Source: JBBIPZ01 sp037442505 [NCBI: Deltaproteobacteria bacterium]
GTDB lineage: Bacteria > CALINM01
Length of the DNA stretch: 44,457 nt
Reading direction: 5' to 3'
Assembly: GCA_037442505.1 (NCBI GenBank)
Contig: JBBIPZ010000016.1
Location: forward strand, 1-44,457
Shown here in pieces: positions 33,513 through 42,562 of the stretch; position 1 is the first letter of the stretch, and each line of letters begins with the position of its first letter. The notes beneath the pieces were generated by a model. That model had not been told where the DNA came from, made no database searches, and saw nothing but the letters and a program-made list of their open reading frames with translations. Both the position numbers and the translations under genes were made by a program.

Positions 33513-34758
33513 ATCTCAGCACCTCAGCAGGATCCATTTTGGCAGCCTCTTTAGCAGGATAAAGTGTTGCCAGATAACAGATTAAAAAAGAAAATCCACA
33601 TACCAATATTACATCTAACGGATCGACACTCGAGGGAAACCTATCCATAAAATAAACATCTCTTGCCAGAAGCTGTATTCCAGTAACCTTTTCAGCAAAA
33701 ACAACTATGGAATGCAAATTTAAAGAAATGATAACGCCCAAAAAACCTCCAACTAATGTTCCCAAGAAACCAATCACAATGCCCTGTAACTTAAAAATTC
33801 TACCGATACTTTTGTAAGTTGCGCCCATTGACTTTAGTATAGCTATATCTTTGTTTTTTTCCATCACCAACATCACAAGTGTGGTGATAATATTAAATGC
33901 TGCGACAAGGACAATCAAAAGAAGTATTATAAAAAGCGCTGTTTTTTCAAGTTTCAAAGCGGAAAAAAGATTTTTATTCATTTCTTTCCAATCTCTAACC
34001 TTGAAAGGCAGTCCCAGCCTGCCCTGAATTTCCTGTGCAACTAAATCTGACTTGAAAATATCTTTCACTTTTACTTCAATGCCGGATATTTTGTCGCCAA
34101 TACCTAACAACTTTTGTGCTTCCTGCAAGTTGATAAAACCCATTGTTGCATCATAATCAAACATGCCCGTTTCAAAAATTCCTCCGACCTGAAACTCTAC
34201 CATCCTGGGCATCATACCAAAAGGCGTTATATCCCCTTGCGGTAGTATCACCATAATTTTATCACCTGTAATAACCCCCAGATTAACCGCAAGCTCTTTA
34301 CCTATTAATATGTGTGGAGTTTTTCCTTTTTCATCAAGCGATTCTAAACTCCCATCTTTTATAAACTTGCTAACATCGGTAACATCCTTTTGCATTGAGG
34401 GTGAAATGCCTCTTAACACCAACCCGATGCTTCTGTCCTTACTTGATACCAGCACCTGCGTTATCACAAAAGGCGCGGCATCTTTAACACCATCTACTTC
34501 TTTAATTTTTGCAAGTTGCTCTTGATAGTTACCAAAGCTACCTTGATAATTCAAAACTATCACATGCGAGTTTATACCGAGTATTTTGTCTCTTAAAGAT
34601 TTCTGAAATCCCGACATCACTGATAAGACAATAATCAAAGCCATAACTCCTAATATTACACCAAGCACAGAAATAATCGTGATAAGTGACACAAAGGTCT
34701 GTTTACGCTTTGCTCTAAGATATCTAAGCGATATTAAAAGTTCATAAGGTATTTTCAT
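33505..34758 (-). CDS. Lipoprotein-releasing permease LolC/LolE family
   Basis: A 417-residue FtsX-fold permease. One N-terminal membrane helix (about residues 20-48), a large periplasmic domain (50-260) and three C-terminal helices (near 270-300, 318-350, 377-400) are visible, ending [19 protein letters not shown] as in LolC/E. A single gene suggests one protein forms both halves (LolF-like homodimer); this is inference. I start at ATG 34758: a GGATGA ribosome site lies 9 nt upstream, whereas the TTG at 34767 has none. It lies 18 nt after lysS. Confidence 0.9.
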   Translation of the reverse strand: MKIPYELLISLRYLRAKRKQTFVSLITIISVLGVILGVMALIIVLSVMSGFQKSLRDKILGINSHVIVLNYQGSFGNYQEQLAKIKEVDGVKDAAPFVITQVLVSSKDRSIGLVLRGISPSMQKDVTDVSKFIKDGSLESLDEKGKTPHILIGKELAVNLGVITGDKIMVILPQGDITPFGMMPRMVEFQVGGIFETGMFDYDATMGFINLQEAQKLLGIGDKISGIEVKVKDIFKSDLVAQEIQGRLGLPFKVRDWKEMNKNLFSALKLEKTALFIILLLIVLVAAFNIITTLVMLVMEKNKDIAILKSMGATYKSIGRIFKLQGIVIGFLGTLVGGFLGVIISLNLHSIVVFAEKVTGIQLLARDVYFMDRFPSSVDPLDVILVCGFSFLICYLATLYPAKEAAKMDPAEVLRYE

Positions 34759-34776
34759 ATCTGCCAATCATCCAAA

Positions 34777-36261
34777 TTATTTCTCTGGCCTCAGTAATGG
34801 AAAAAGAATAACATCTCTGATGGAAGGGCTATTAGTAAAAAGCATGGTTAGTCTGTCTATTCCAATCCCCTGCCCTGCTGCAGGCGGCATACCATATTCC
34901 AAAGCCCTGATATAATCTAAATCCATTTCTCCCGCTTCTTCATCACCTCTTTCCTTGTCTTCTAACTGCTTTGAAAAACGTTCTTTTTGATCAAACGGAT
35001 CGTTTAGCTCAGAAAATGCATTAGCTATTTCCCACCCCGCCGCATATAGTTCAAACCTGTCAGTCAGTTCAGGGTTTTGCACATTTTTTCTTGCCAACGG
35101 AGAAACTTCAACAGGAAAATGCGTGATAAATGTTGGATTTGTCAACTTATCTTCAACTGTAGCTTCAAAAATCTCTGTTATAATCTTCCCTTTCCCTTCA
35201 AAACCTTTGAGTGGTATTTCAAGTTTTTTTGCCACTTCCTTACATTTTTCAAGTGTCGTTAACTCATCCAGATCAATCCCCGCATACTCTTTGAGTGCCT
35301 CAGCCATTGTGTATCTTTTAAAAGGCGGTGTGAAATCAATCTCCATATCACCATATTTAACCTTATAGCTACCAACTAACTCTATAGCAAGCGAAGATAA
35401 AAGCTCCTCTGTCAGCTTTATTAAATCCTCATAAGTTGCATAAGCCATATAAAACTCAATCATAGTAAATTCGGGATTATGACGGGTAGAAATTCCTTCA
35501 TTTCTGAAATTTCTGTTAATTTCGTAAACCCTTTCAAAACCACCGACCAACAACCTTTTAAGATACAACTCGGGTGCAATACGCATATAAAGTTCGATAT
35601 CAAGTGCGTTATGATGTGTCTTAAAAGGCTTTGCAGTAGCACCACCAACAATCTGGTGCATCATCGGAGTTTCTACTTCAAAAAAGCTTCTGCTATCAAA
35701 AAAGTTCCTTATAAACTTTATCAACTTGATCCTTTTAACAAAAATTTCCTTAACCTCGTCATTAACTATAAGGTCTAAATATCTCTGTCTGTAGCGTATT
35801 TCTATATCAGAAAGACCATGCCACTTTTCAGGAAGTGGTCTTATAGATTTTGTGAGTAGCTTGAAACTAGTAACGTTTATGGTTAATTCACCGGTCTTTG
35901 TTTTGAATGGTTGTCCTTCTACACCAATTATATCGCCAATATCAATACATTCATTGAAAAAATCATAACTATCCGACAAGCTTTTTTTCTGAAAAAAGAG
36001 TTGAATCCTTCCATAGCCGTCTTTCAGATGACAAAAAGCCGATTTACCAAAACTTCTTAAACTCATCAATCTTCCAGCTAAGCGATACTTTGGCAAATCA
36101 AGATTATTTTCAAAATACTCGTGAGGTTTGTCTTCATAAAGCTGCTTTATATTCAAAGATGTCGAATCGGGAGAAAAATCGTTTGGATAAGGATTAACAC
36201 CTTTCTCGATAATCTTTTTTAACTTTTCCTTTTTAGCATTAATCAAAACATTTTCTTCCAT
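34777..36261 (-). CDS. lysS: Lysyl-tRNA synthetase, class II
   Basis: A 494-residue class II synthetase charging tRNA-Lys. The N-terminal OB-fold anticodon-binding domain (about residues 50-150) includes LAGRLMSLRSFGKSAFCHLK. The catalytic core has motif 2 NFRNEGISTRHNPEFTMIEFY and motif 3 GQGIGIDRLTMLFTN. Length is usual. It lies between lepB and the lol genes, 6 nt after lepB, with AGGGGA as ribosome site. Placement of lysS inside an envelope operon is seen in other bacteria as well. Confidence 0.96.
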   Translation of the reverse strand: MEENVLINAKKEKLKKIIEKGVNPYPNDFSPDSTSLNIKQLYEDKPHEYFENNLDLPKYRLAGRLMSLRSFGKSAFCHLKDGYGRIQLFFQKKSLSDSYDFFNECIDIGDIIGVEGQPFKTKTGELTINVTSFKLLTKSIRPLPEKWHGLSDIEIRYRQRYLDLIVNDEVKEIFVKRIKLIKFIRNFFDSRSFFEVETPMMHQIVGGATAKPFKTHHNALDIELYMRIAPELYLKRLLVGGFERVYEINRNFRNEGISTRHNPEFTMIEFYMAYATYEDLIKLTEELLSSLAIELVGSYKVKYGDMEIDFTPPFKRYTMAEALKEYAGIDLDELTTLEKCKEVAKKLEIPLKGFEGKGKIITEIFEATVEDKLTNPTFITHFPVEVSPLARKNVQNPELTDRFELYAAGWEIANAFSELNDPFDQKERFSKQLEDKERGDEEAGEMDLDYIRALEYGMPPAAGQGIGIDRLTMLFTNSPSIRDVILFPLLRPEK

Positions 36262-36267
36262 AATCCC

Positions 36268-36927
36268 CTACCTTATCAGGTTTCCTATACGTGAAAACCT
36301 TATTTTCTTGTCTAATCTATAAAATGGATAACTGTTATTTTCAAAAGACCAGTAAATAATAAAAGCCTTCCCTTTAATTTCGCTATAATGCACAAATCCC
36401 CAAAACCTGCTATCTAAACTCGAATCCCTGTTATCACCCATCACAAAATAAGAATCTTTGGGAACCTTCACAGGGCCAAAATTGTCACGTGGAGAAAGCT
36501 CTCTCGGTAAAGCAAGATTATCTCTATAAACTGCATTAGGAACAACAAACTCACTCCCGTTGATATAAACTTTTTTGTCACGGATTATCACTTCATCACC
36601 TTCTACTGCAATGACACGTTTAATAAAATCTTTATCGGGATCAACAGGATATCTGAAAACTATGATATCACCTCTTTTCGGTCTATTGAAATCGAGCACC
36701 CGTTTATTCATAAACGGGACTTTGTATCCGTAAGTAAACTTGGTTACTAACAGATAGTCACCTACAAGAAGCGTTGGTTCCATGGACCCGGAAGGGATTT
36801 TGAACGCCTGAACAACAAACGTTCTTATCAAAAGTGCAAAAAAAAGTGCGACTAAAATAGACTCTATTGTCTCTCTTAATTTACCTTTTTTCTTTGTTTC
36901 TATCGTTAAATTAGCTGTATCTTCCAT
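36268..36927 (-). CDS. lepB: Signal peptidase I
   Basis: A 219-residue membrane serine/lysine protease that removes signal peptides. A membrane helix (residues 23-41) precedes the nucleophile Ser48 in SGSMEPTLLVGDYLL. The general base Lys103 lies in KDFIKRVIA, and GDNRDSSLDSRFWG is box E. The single N-terminal helix resembles many non-enteric enzymes. AGGAG, which overlaps the TAG stop of lepA, is the ribosome site. Confidence 0.95.
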   Translation of the reverse strand: MEDTANLTIETKKKGKLRETIESILVALFFALLIRTFVVQAFKIPSGSMEPTLLVGDYLLVTKFTYGYKVPFMNKRVLDFNRPKRGDIIVFRYPVDPDKDFIKRVIAVEGDEVIIRDKKVYINGSEFVVPNAVYRDNLALPRELSPRDNFGPVKVPKDSYFVMGDNRDSSLDSRFWGFVHYSEIKGKAFIIYWSFENNSYPFYRLDKKIRFSRIGNLIR

Positions 36928-36935
36928 CTTTTCTC

Positions 36936-38735
36936 CTACTTTTCAACTTTTAAAACTGCAAGAAAGGCTTCCTGCGGTATCTCTACATTGCCAACCTGCT
37001 TCATTCTTTTTTTCCCTTCTTTTTGTTTTTCCAGAAGTTTTCTTTTTCTCGTGATATCACCACCATAACATTTTGCAAGCACATTCTTTTTCAAAGGACG
37101 TATGCTTTCCCTTGCTATAATCTTATTTCCTATAGCCGCCTGAATCACTACTTCGAATAACTGTTTTGGTATAAGCTCCTTTAATTTGCTAACTAATTCC
37201 CTGCCTCTATAGTAAGCCTTGTCTCTGTGAACAATTATGGACAATGCATCCACAGGCTCTCCATTAACCAGAATGTTTAATTTTATTAAATCTGAAGGTT
37301 TATAATCAAGAAATTCATAATCAATAGATGCGTATCCTTTGCTTACAGACTTTAATCTGTCATAAAAATCAAGCACTATTTCGTTCAAAGGAAGCTCGTA
37401 TTCGAGAATTACGCGATCTTTTGTTATAAACTTTATATCCCTCTGATTGCCTCTTTTTTCCTGACACAAACTCAAAATGTTTCCCAAAAACGCTTCTGGC
37501 GTATGGATATGGGCAAGAATAAAAGGTTCTTCAATCCTTTCAACATACTGCCCTTCTGGAAAAAGGTTTGGATTATCAATTGGAACAACTTCGCCATTTG
37601 TCTTAATAACTCTGTATTCAACTGTTGGTGCCGTTGTAATAAGATTTAAGTTATATTCTCTCTCAAGCCTTTCCTGGACAATTTCCATGTGAAGCATACC
37701 TAAAAAGCCACACCTAAAACCAAAACCTAAAGCCAGAGATGTTTCCGGTTCATACACAAAAGAAGAATCGTTTAAACTTAGCTTCATCAATGCATCACGC
37801 AACTCTTCAAACTCTTCGCTATCGGTGGGATAAAGTCCACAAAATACCATCGGTTTCATTACTTTAAAACCTGGAAAGGGCTTGTCTGTTTTCTTTGTCG
37901 CGTCTGTGATAGTGTCGCCTACTCTGCCATCTTTTATGTCCTTCATCCCTGTAATAACAAAACCAACTTCACCTACAGAAAGTTCCTGAATCTCCGTTGG
38001 ATGAGGATTAAATACACCTAACTTTTCCACATCAAAAACCTTATTTGTCGACATGAAAAGTATTTTCATTCCCTTTTTGATTGTCCCATCAATGACCCGT
38101 ATCAAAGAAACCACACCCTGATAAGAGTCATACCAGCTGTCAAAAATCAATGCCTTCAGCGGTTTTTCTACATCACCTGACGGGACCGGAACTTTTTTTA
38201 CAATCATCTCTAACAACTCTTTTATACCAATGCCTTCTTTTGCACTTATTAAAAGTGCGTCTTCAGCAGGCAAACCTATAACATCTTCAATCTCTCTCTT
38301 TACTCTTTCTGGCTCAGCCGATGGCAAATCAATCTTGTTAATCACTGGTATAATCTCAAGGTTATTTTCTATTGCTAGATAAACATTCGCAAGCGTTTGA
38401 GCCTCTACTCCCTGAGTAGCATCAACAACCAAAACCGCCCCTTCACAGGCAGATAAGCTTCTTGACACCTCGTAACTAAAATCCACATGTCCGGGAGTAT
38501 CGATTAAATTGAGTTTGTAGCAGTTGCCATCATCAGCAGTATAAGAAAGCCTTACACACTGAGCTTTTATAGTAATCCCTCGCTCTCTTTCCAGATCCAT
38601 CTTATCTAAAAACTGCTCCTGCATCTCCCTCTTGGATAATGCACCAGTAAACTCAAGAAAACGATCTGCAAGTGTGGATTTACCATGGTCTATATGAGCA
38701 ATTATAGAAAAGTTTCTTATCCTATTTTTATCCAT
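36936..38735 (-). CDS. lepA: Translation elongation factor 4 (LepA)
   Basis: A 599-residue ribosome-associated GTPase. G1 AHIDHGKST is at residues 13-21, G3 DTPGHVDF, and NKIDLPSA the G4 motif. It has the diagnostic LepA C-terminal domain, with [25 protein letters not shown] and a [12 protein letters not shown] ending. It acts in translation initiation or elongation under stress; classical pairing with lepB is kept. The ATG follows the radical SAM stop directly (TAAATG). Confidence 0.97.
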   Translation of the reverse strand: MDKNRIRNFSIIAHIDHGKSTLADRFLEFTGALSKREMQEQFLDKMDLERERGITIKAQCVRLSYTADDGNCYKLNLIDTPGHVDFSYEVSRSLSACEGAVLVVDATQGVEAQTLANVYLAIENNLEIIPVINKIDLPSAEPERVKREIEDVIGLPAEDALLISAKEGIGIKELLEMIVKKVPVPSGDVEKPLKALIFDSWYDSYQGVVSLIRVIDGTIKKGMKILFMSTNKVFDVEKLGVFNPHPTEIQELSVGEVGFVITGMKDIKDGRVGDTITDATKKTDKPFPGFKVMKPMVFCGLYPTDSEEFEELRDALMKLSLNDSSFVYEPETSLALGFGFRCGFLGMLHMEIVQERLEREYNLNLITTAPTVEYRVIKTNGEVVPIDNPNLFPEGQYVERIEEPFILAHIHTPEAFLGNILSLCQEKRGNQRDIKFITKDRVILEYELPLNEIVLDFYDRLKSVSKGYASIDYEFLDYKPSDLIKLNILVNGEPVDALSIIVHRDKAYYRGRELVSKLKELIPKQLFEVVIQAAIGNKIIARESIRPLKKNVLAKCYGGDITRKRKLLEKQKEGKKRMKQVGNVEIPQEAFLAVLKVEK

Positions 38736-39653
38736 TTAACAACCCAACATCCTGTACTTAAAAATTTTTCTCCCAACCAAAATCGAAGAGATTTTAAGAT
38801 CAAACGCTCTTGAAATCTCTACATGCGCAGCAAAACCACAACTTTTACAATCAATTTCCCCTCTACTTTTTAGATAGCATCCCTCAACAATAGAACCATC
38901 TGGATTGGCATTAGCCAACATCCAATCATGACAAAGCCAGCTGTTTTCCCTCATATCGTTCAAACAACCGTAAGAATCAACAAGTTTGTAGCCATCTTTT
39001 TTCAGAGCAATCAACCTATCGATAATCTTTCCTCTTTCTGACAAAGGTATAAAAAGCATCTCATCCTCTTCTACACCATAAGGATAATGAAACTGTATAG
39101 TAATGCCTTTTACCATTGGAGATATGAACTTAATCATCTCATCCAATTCAACTTCGTTAATCTTGTTAATAGTTATATTTGCATAAAGATTATTGTGGTT
39201 AGATTTTCTAATATTTTCAACCACTTTTGTAAAAACATCTCCTCTTATCTTTTTGTAAGTAACTTCCATTCCGTCAAAACTCACCCAAACAACATCAGCA
39301 GGAAAATTAACTATTGGGAATGTTCCGTTTGTTGTAACGCCCACACTATAAAAATAAGGTTTTGCAAATTTTACAACATCAACAATATCTTTATCTGCGG
39401 TATTATCTCTCCATAAAAAAGGCTCTCCGCCCTCAATTATTAATATCCTGACTCCCTTTTCATACAGTTTAAAGACTATATCTTTCACATCTTCAAAACC
39501 AGGTTCTGGTAAACTCCTTCTCCAGTAAGGACAATGCTCACAGCGTAAATTACACCTATGCGTTATCTTTAAACCACCAAGTAATGGTTTTTTATCACCT
39601 TTTATCTTACTCCGAATAAAATACTCAAAAAAAAAGCCTAACCAGTGTGACAT
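38736..39653 (-). CDS. Radical SAM protein with SPASM-like cysteine tail
   Basis: A 305-residue radical SAM enzyme. The cluster-binding C34-x3-C38-x2-C41 lies in THRCNLRCEHCPYW. LIIEGGEPFLW is the GGE SAM-binding motif. A C-terminal set of cysteines (CLNDMRENSWLC, then GCYLKSRGEIDCKSCGF) could bind an auxiliary [4Fe-4S] cluster, like SPASM or Twitch domains. The substrate is unknown; such enzymes often modify peptides, lipids or cofactors. It is the first gene of the long envelope operon and abuts lepA. A divergent B12-type radical SAM gene starts 146 bp away. Confidence 0.8.
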   Translation of the reverse strand: MSHWLGFFFEYFIRSKIKGDKKPLLGGLKITHRCNLRCEHCPYWRRSLPEPGFEDVKDIVFKLYEKGVRILIIEGGEPFLWRDNTADKDIVDVVKFAKPYFYSVGVTTNGTFPIVNFPADVVWVSFDGMEVTYKKIRGDVFTKVVENIRKSNHNNLYANITINKINEVELDEMIKFISPMVKGITIQFHYPYGVEEDEMLFIPLSERGKIIDRLIALKKDGYKLVDSYGCLNDMRENSWLCHDWMLANANPDGSIVEGCYLKSRGEIDCKSCGFAAHVEISRAFDLKISSILVGRKIFKYRMLGC

Positions 39654-39662
39654 TAAAAGGTT

Positions 39663-39691
39663 AGGATATCATTAAGCGCAAAACTTTACAA
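39663..39691 (-). promoter_or_regulatory. Predicted promoter of the 23-gene envelope operon
   Basis: On the minus strand TTGTAA (39686-39691), a 17-bp spacer and TATCCT (39663-39668) end 9 nt before the ATG at 39653. No ribosome site lies in between, so the leader should be only a few nt. Confidence 0.45.
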
Positions 39692-39799
39692 GGATAAATG
39701 TTTTTGTGTGGTTACAATTTTAAAATGTCACATCACCATATTTAAAACAACAAACACTTTAAATAAAACTTTATAAGTGTTAAATTATTCAGCAAATAT

Positions 39800-41389
39800 A
39801 TGAAAGTTTTGTTAATCCAGCCACCAATAGAAGACTACTATACAACTCCTATCAGAAACTATCCCTTAGGACTTCTGTTTGTTGCATCACATATTTATGA
39901 ACTTTGCAGTGTAGAAATACTGGATTTAAGACAATCTTCAAAACCATCAATAATTGACACACCTTTTAAAGAGCTTCAAGATTATTATACTTTGAACTAC
40001 TCTCCCTTTTCCCTTTTTCATAAATACCATAGGTTTGGTAAAAATTATAGTGAGATACAAGCCATTATCAGAGACAAAATGCCAGATGTCATTGGTATTG
40101 GCAGTCTTTTTTCAACCTACTTTGATGAGGCTTTAGAGGTAGCAAAGATCGCAAAAAGTGTAAACAACAAAATATTAACAGTTGTTGGTGGAAACCACCC
40201 CACACTTTATCCAGCTGATGTGTTAAAGCATTCATTTATTGATTTTGTAATTAGAGGGGAAGGTGAAGAACCATTTAGAGCTTTAATCGAAACACTTTCA
40301 AAAAATGTAGATTTATCATTGATTGAAGGTCTTTGCTATAAAAAAGATGGGGATATAGTTGTATCCGATGTTTATACATCACAAAGCAGGCAGTTAGATT
40401 TAAAAAGAGAACTTCTCCCAAAAGAACATTATCGTTACGGGAAAGGATATGTAGCACCGGTTTTAACAAGCAGGGGTTGTCCTTTTAGCTGTAGCTTTTG
40501 CAGCAAGCCAGCGTCTCGTTTCAGACATTTCGAGATTGATGATTTGAAAAGGGATATACAAAAGCTTATCAGTCTTGGATACGACACCATCGATTTTGAA
40601 GACGACTACTTTGATCTGACAGGCGAAAATACCATAGAAATGTTAAACTGGTTAAAAGGTAAAAAACTAAGACTTACCGCAATGAATGGAGTTGTACCAA
40701 AAATAAGTCACGAGATAAAAAGCCTGATAAAAGAAGCAGGATTTCAAAGGATAAACATTTCCTTAGTGGATGTAAGCGAAGAAGTCCAAAGAGAAGTTAA
40801 TAGGGGGCAGTTTAAATATTTTGATAAAATACTAAATGATTTCATAGAGACAGGAGTGCCAATAGAGACACATTTTATAGTTGGGCTTCCGGAACAAAAA
40901 ATAGAGCACATTATATCCACAATAATTTACTTAGCAGAAAAAAGGCTTCTTTTAGGTCCAAGTATTTATTATTTAGCGCCAGGTAGCAGAAAGTTTGAAG
41001 AATTTCTATCGCATAATGGCAACTTTAATTTTAAATATGCCCGTTCAAGCGTGGCATATCCGGTAAATAAAGATTTAGATAGGACTAAAATAATTACGCT
41101 AATGAAGCTCGTCAGGTTTGTAAACTACGTAAAAAGACAGATTGATTTGATGGATAGACAACTGCAAGTAGATGAGCTTATAGATTTGGCAAGAGACAAA
41201 GACAAAGAAATCCTGTCAGCACTAATACAGGAAAAGAAACTAATCTCTTACAACCCTACAAAAAGACGTTTTGAAACCGATGCATTCTCTAAGGAAGTGG
41301 TAGAGATATTTTTTCAAAAGCTTAGATTTATAGTGGGATACAAATCAAACAAATACTGTTATTTCAGGGGGTTATTAACTGGCTCTTGA
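39800..41389 (+). CDS. B12-binding radical SAM protein
   Basis: A 529-residue class-B-type radical SAM protein. An N-terminal cobalamin-binding Rossmann domain (residues 1-180) includes LLIQPPIEDYY, IGIGSLFSTYF and VVGGNHPTLYP (GGNH at 130-133, the class's usual GGxH motif). The radical SAM core begins SRGCPFSCSFC, with C227-x3-C231-x2-C234. The last ~100 residues are a helical tail. Relatives methylate unreactive carbons or rearrange lipids and cofactors; the substrate is unknown. No Shine-Dalgarno sequence is evident. It ends 35 nt before the CARF gene, but the CARF promoter overlaps its stop, so a functional link to CRISPR is not shown. Confidence 0.85.
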   Translation: MKVLLIQPPIEDYYTTPIRNYPLGLLFVASHIYELCSVEILDLRQSSKPSIIDTPFKELQDYYTLNYSPFSLFHKYHRFGKNYSEIQAIIRDKMPDVIGIGSLFSTYFDEALEVAKIAKSVNNKILTVVGGNHPTLYPADVLKHSFIDFVIRGEGEEPFRALIETLSKNVDLSLIEGLCYKKDGDIVVSDVYTSQSRQLDLKRELLPKEHYRYGKGYVAPVLTSRGCPFSCSFCSKPASRFRHFEIDDLKRDIQKLISLGYDTIDFEDDYFDLTGENTIEMLNWLKGKKLRLTAMNGVVPKISHEIKSLIKEAGFQRINISLVDVSEEVQREVNRGQFKYFDKILNDFIETGVPIETHFIVGLPEQKIEHIISTIIYLAEKRLLLGPSIYYLAPGSRKFEEFLSHNGNFNFKYARSSVAYPVNKDLDRTKIITLMKLVRFVNYVKRQIDLMDRQLQVDELIDLARDKDKEILSALIQEKKLISYNPTKRRFETDAFSKEVVEIFFQKLRFIVGYKSNKYCYFRGLLTGS

Positions 41390-41413
41390 CAAAATCTTCA
41401 TTTATGATATTCA
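41386..41413 (+). promoter_or_regulatory. Promoter of the CARF gene
   Basis: TTGACA (41386-41391, overlapping the stop of the upstream radical SAM gene), a 16-bp spacer and TATTCA (41408-41413) lead to a predicted start about 5 nt before the ATG at 41425. There is no Shine-Dalgarno sequence. Confidence 0.5.
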
Positions 41414-41433
41414 TAAATTCATAAATGCATAAA
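41401..41433 (+). repeat. Operator-like inverted and direct repeats over the CARF promoter and start
   Basis: TTTATGA-TAT-TCATAAA (41401-41417) is a perfect 7-bp inverted repeat covering the -10. Three head-to-tail octamers follow: TTCATAAA (41410-41417), TTCATAAA (41418-41425) and TGCATAAA (41426-41433), reaching into the first codons. Repeats placed on a -10 and start site suggest regulation by a DNA-binding protein, possibly the winged-helix-like CARF protein itself. That is inference. Confidence 0.45.
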
Positions 41434-42537
41434 TATAAAGAAATTTTCATTTTTGTATTAGGCTCCACACCTCAAATATTAACAGAAACTATCTATGCCC
41501 TCGCAACAGGTCCCTCAAAAATTTACCCCGATGAGATAGTTATTGGCACAACAACTGAAGGAAAAAGGATTTTACAGGAAGTATTAGAAAAGCAAAATGT
41601 GCTTAAGAATCTTTGTAAAGAATATAAAATCCCCTATGTTGAACCACAATATCGCATACCTCAAAACAGTAAAGGCGAACAGCTATCAGATATAAGGACA
41701 ACAGAAGATAACCAAGAGATGGCAAACTTGATAAATGAAATTGTAAGAAGCAAGGCTTCTGAAAAAGATACGAGGTTACACTGTTCCATCGCAGGTGGCA
41801 GAAAGACAATGAGCTTCTATTTAGGAGCTGCATTGCAACTTTATGGTAGAGCTCAGGATAAGCTTTATCATGTACTTGTATCACCAGAATTTGAGACCAA
41901 CAAAGACTTTTTTTATAAACCTTTGAAAGACATAGAAATTCTAACAAAAGATGGAAAAAAACTAAATACCCGAAATGCAAAGATTGAGCTTGCTGAGCTA
42001 CCATTTTTAAGGATAGGTGAGAAAGCACAAATAAAGGGTGATAGTTTCAATGAATCTATTAAACATGGTCAGGATGCAATAGATGAAGCCATTTTTTTAC
42101 AGGATATACATTTGAATTTGAAAAATCGAGAGATCAATATTGGAGAAATAAGTATCAAGTTACAACCCATTCATCTGGCACTGTATGCAACATTTCTGAA
42201 ACTTAAGACTAAATGTTCCAAAAAACAATGTGATGGCTGCGAAAAATGTAATATTACAAGGAAAGTCTGGAGTGATGATGCAAAAAAGGTGTTTAGTAAA
42301 ATTTACAATAAACTAAGGATTGATGGGCAATCATGGTTTTCTGATCTCGATCCTAAAAAAAATAATTATAGTTCGGAAAAATTTACATCTGCTATAAGCA
42401 AAATAAATAAATGTATTAAAAGTGCTCTTAACGATACCACTCTTGCAGCATATTATATGGTTATTTCAAAAAGACACTACGGATGTTCGAAGTATACAGT
42501 GAAAATAGGCAAGAACAAAATTAAATTTGTGGGGTGA
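41425..42537 (+). CDS. CARF-domain type III CRISPR protein, NE0113/Csm6-like ring nuclease family
   Basis: A 370-residue protein. The N-terminal ~210 residues are a CARF (CRISPR-associated Rossmann) domain of the TIGR02584/NE0113 group: FVLGSTPQILTET at residues 10-22 and SIAGGRKTMSFYLG at 121-134 are its two ligand-binding motifs. CARF domains bind cyclic oligoadenylates made by Cas10, and this group is named ring-nuclease Csm6 in databases. The C-terminal ~130 residues lack an evident HEPN R-x(4-6)-H motif. They hold a cysteine cluster (C264, C269, C272, C275) and an ending that reads like a winged helix (ISKINKCIKSAL then YTVKIGKNKIKFV). A sensor, regulator or ring nuclease are all possible. 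cas10 follows after 81 bp. Confidence 0.82.
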   Translation: MHKYKEIFIFVLGSTPQILTETIYALATGPSKIYPDEIVIGTTTEGKRILQEVLEKQNVLKNLCKEYKIPYVEPQYRIPQNSKGEQLSDIRTTEDNQEMANLINEIVRSKASEKDTRLHCSIAGGRKTMSFYLGAALQLYGRAQDKLYHVLVSPEFETNKDFFYKPLKDIEILTKDGKKLNTRNAKIELAELPFLRIGEKAQIKGDSFNESIKHGQDAIDEAIFLQDIHLNLKNREINIGEISIKLQPIHLALYATFLKLKTKCSKKQCDGCEKCNITRKVWSDDAKKVFSKIYNKLRIDGQSWFSDLDPKKNNYSSEKFTSAISKINKCIKSALNDTTLAAYYMVISKRHYGCSKYTVKIGKNKIKFVG

Positions 42538-42562
42538 TAACGTTATGGAAACGTTTCTAATA

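Noticed and set aside
39654-39799. Small RNA or riboswitch in the divergent gap between the radical SAM genes
   Set aside because: Only promoter-like A/T-rich sequence was seen; no conserved fold or hairpin-U tract was recognised.
38736-41389. Assignment of the two radical SAM genes to the CRISPR system
   Set aside because: One belongs to the opposite-strand lepA operon, and the CARF gene has its own promoter overlapping the end of the other. Proximity alone is not enough.
41603-42028. 141-codon minus-strand open frame inside the CARF gene
   Set aside because: It is the complement of clear CARF motifs and has no recognisable protein features.
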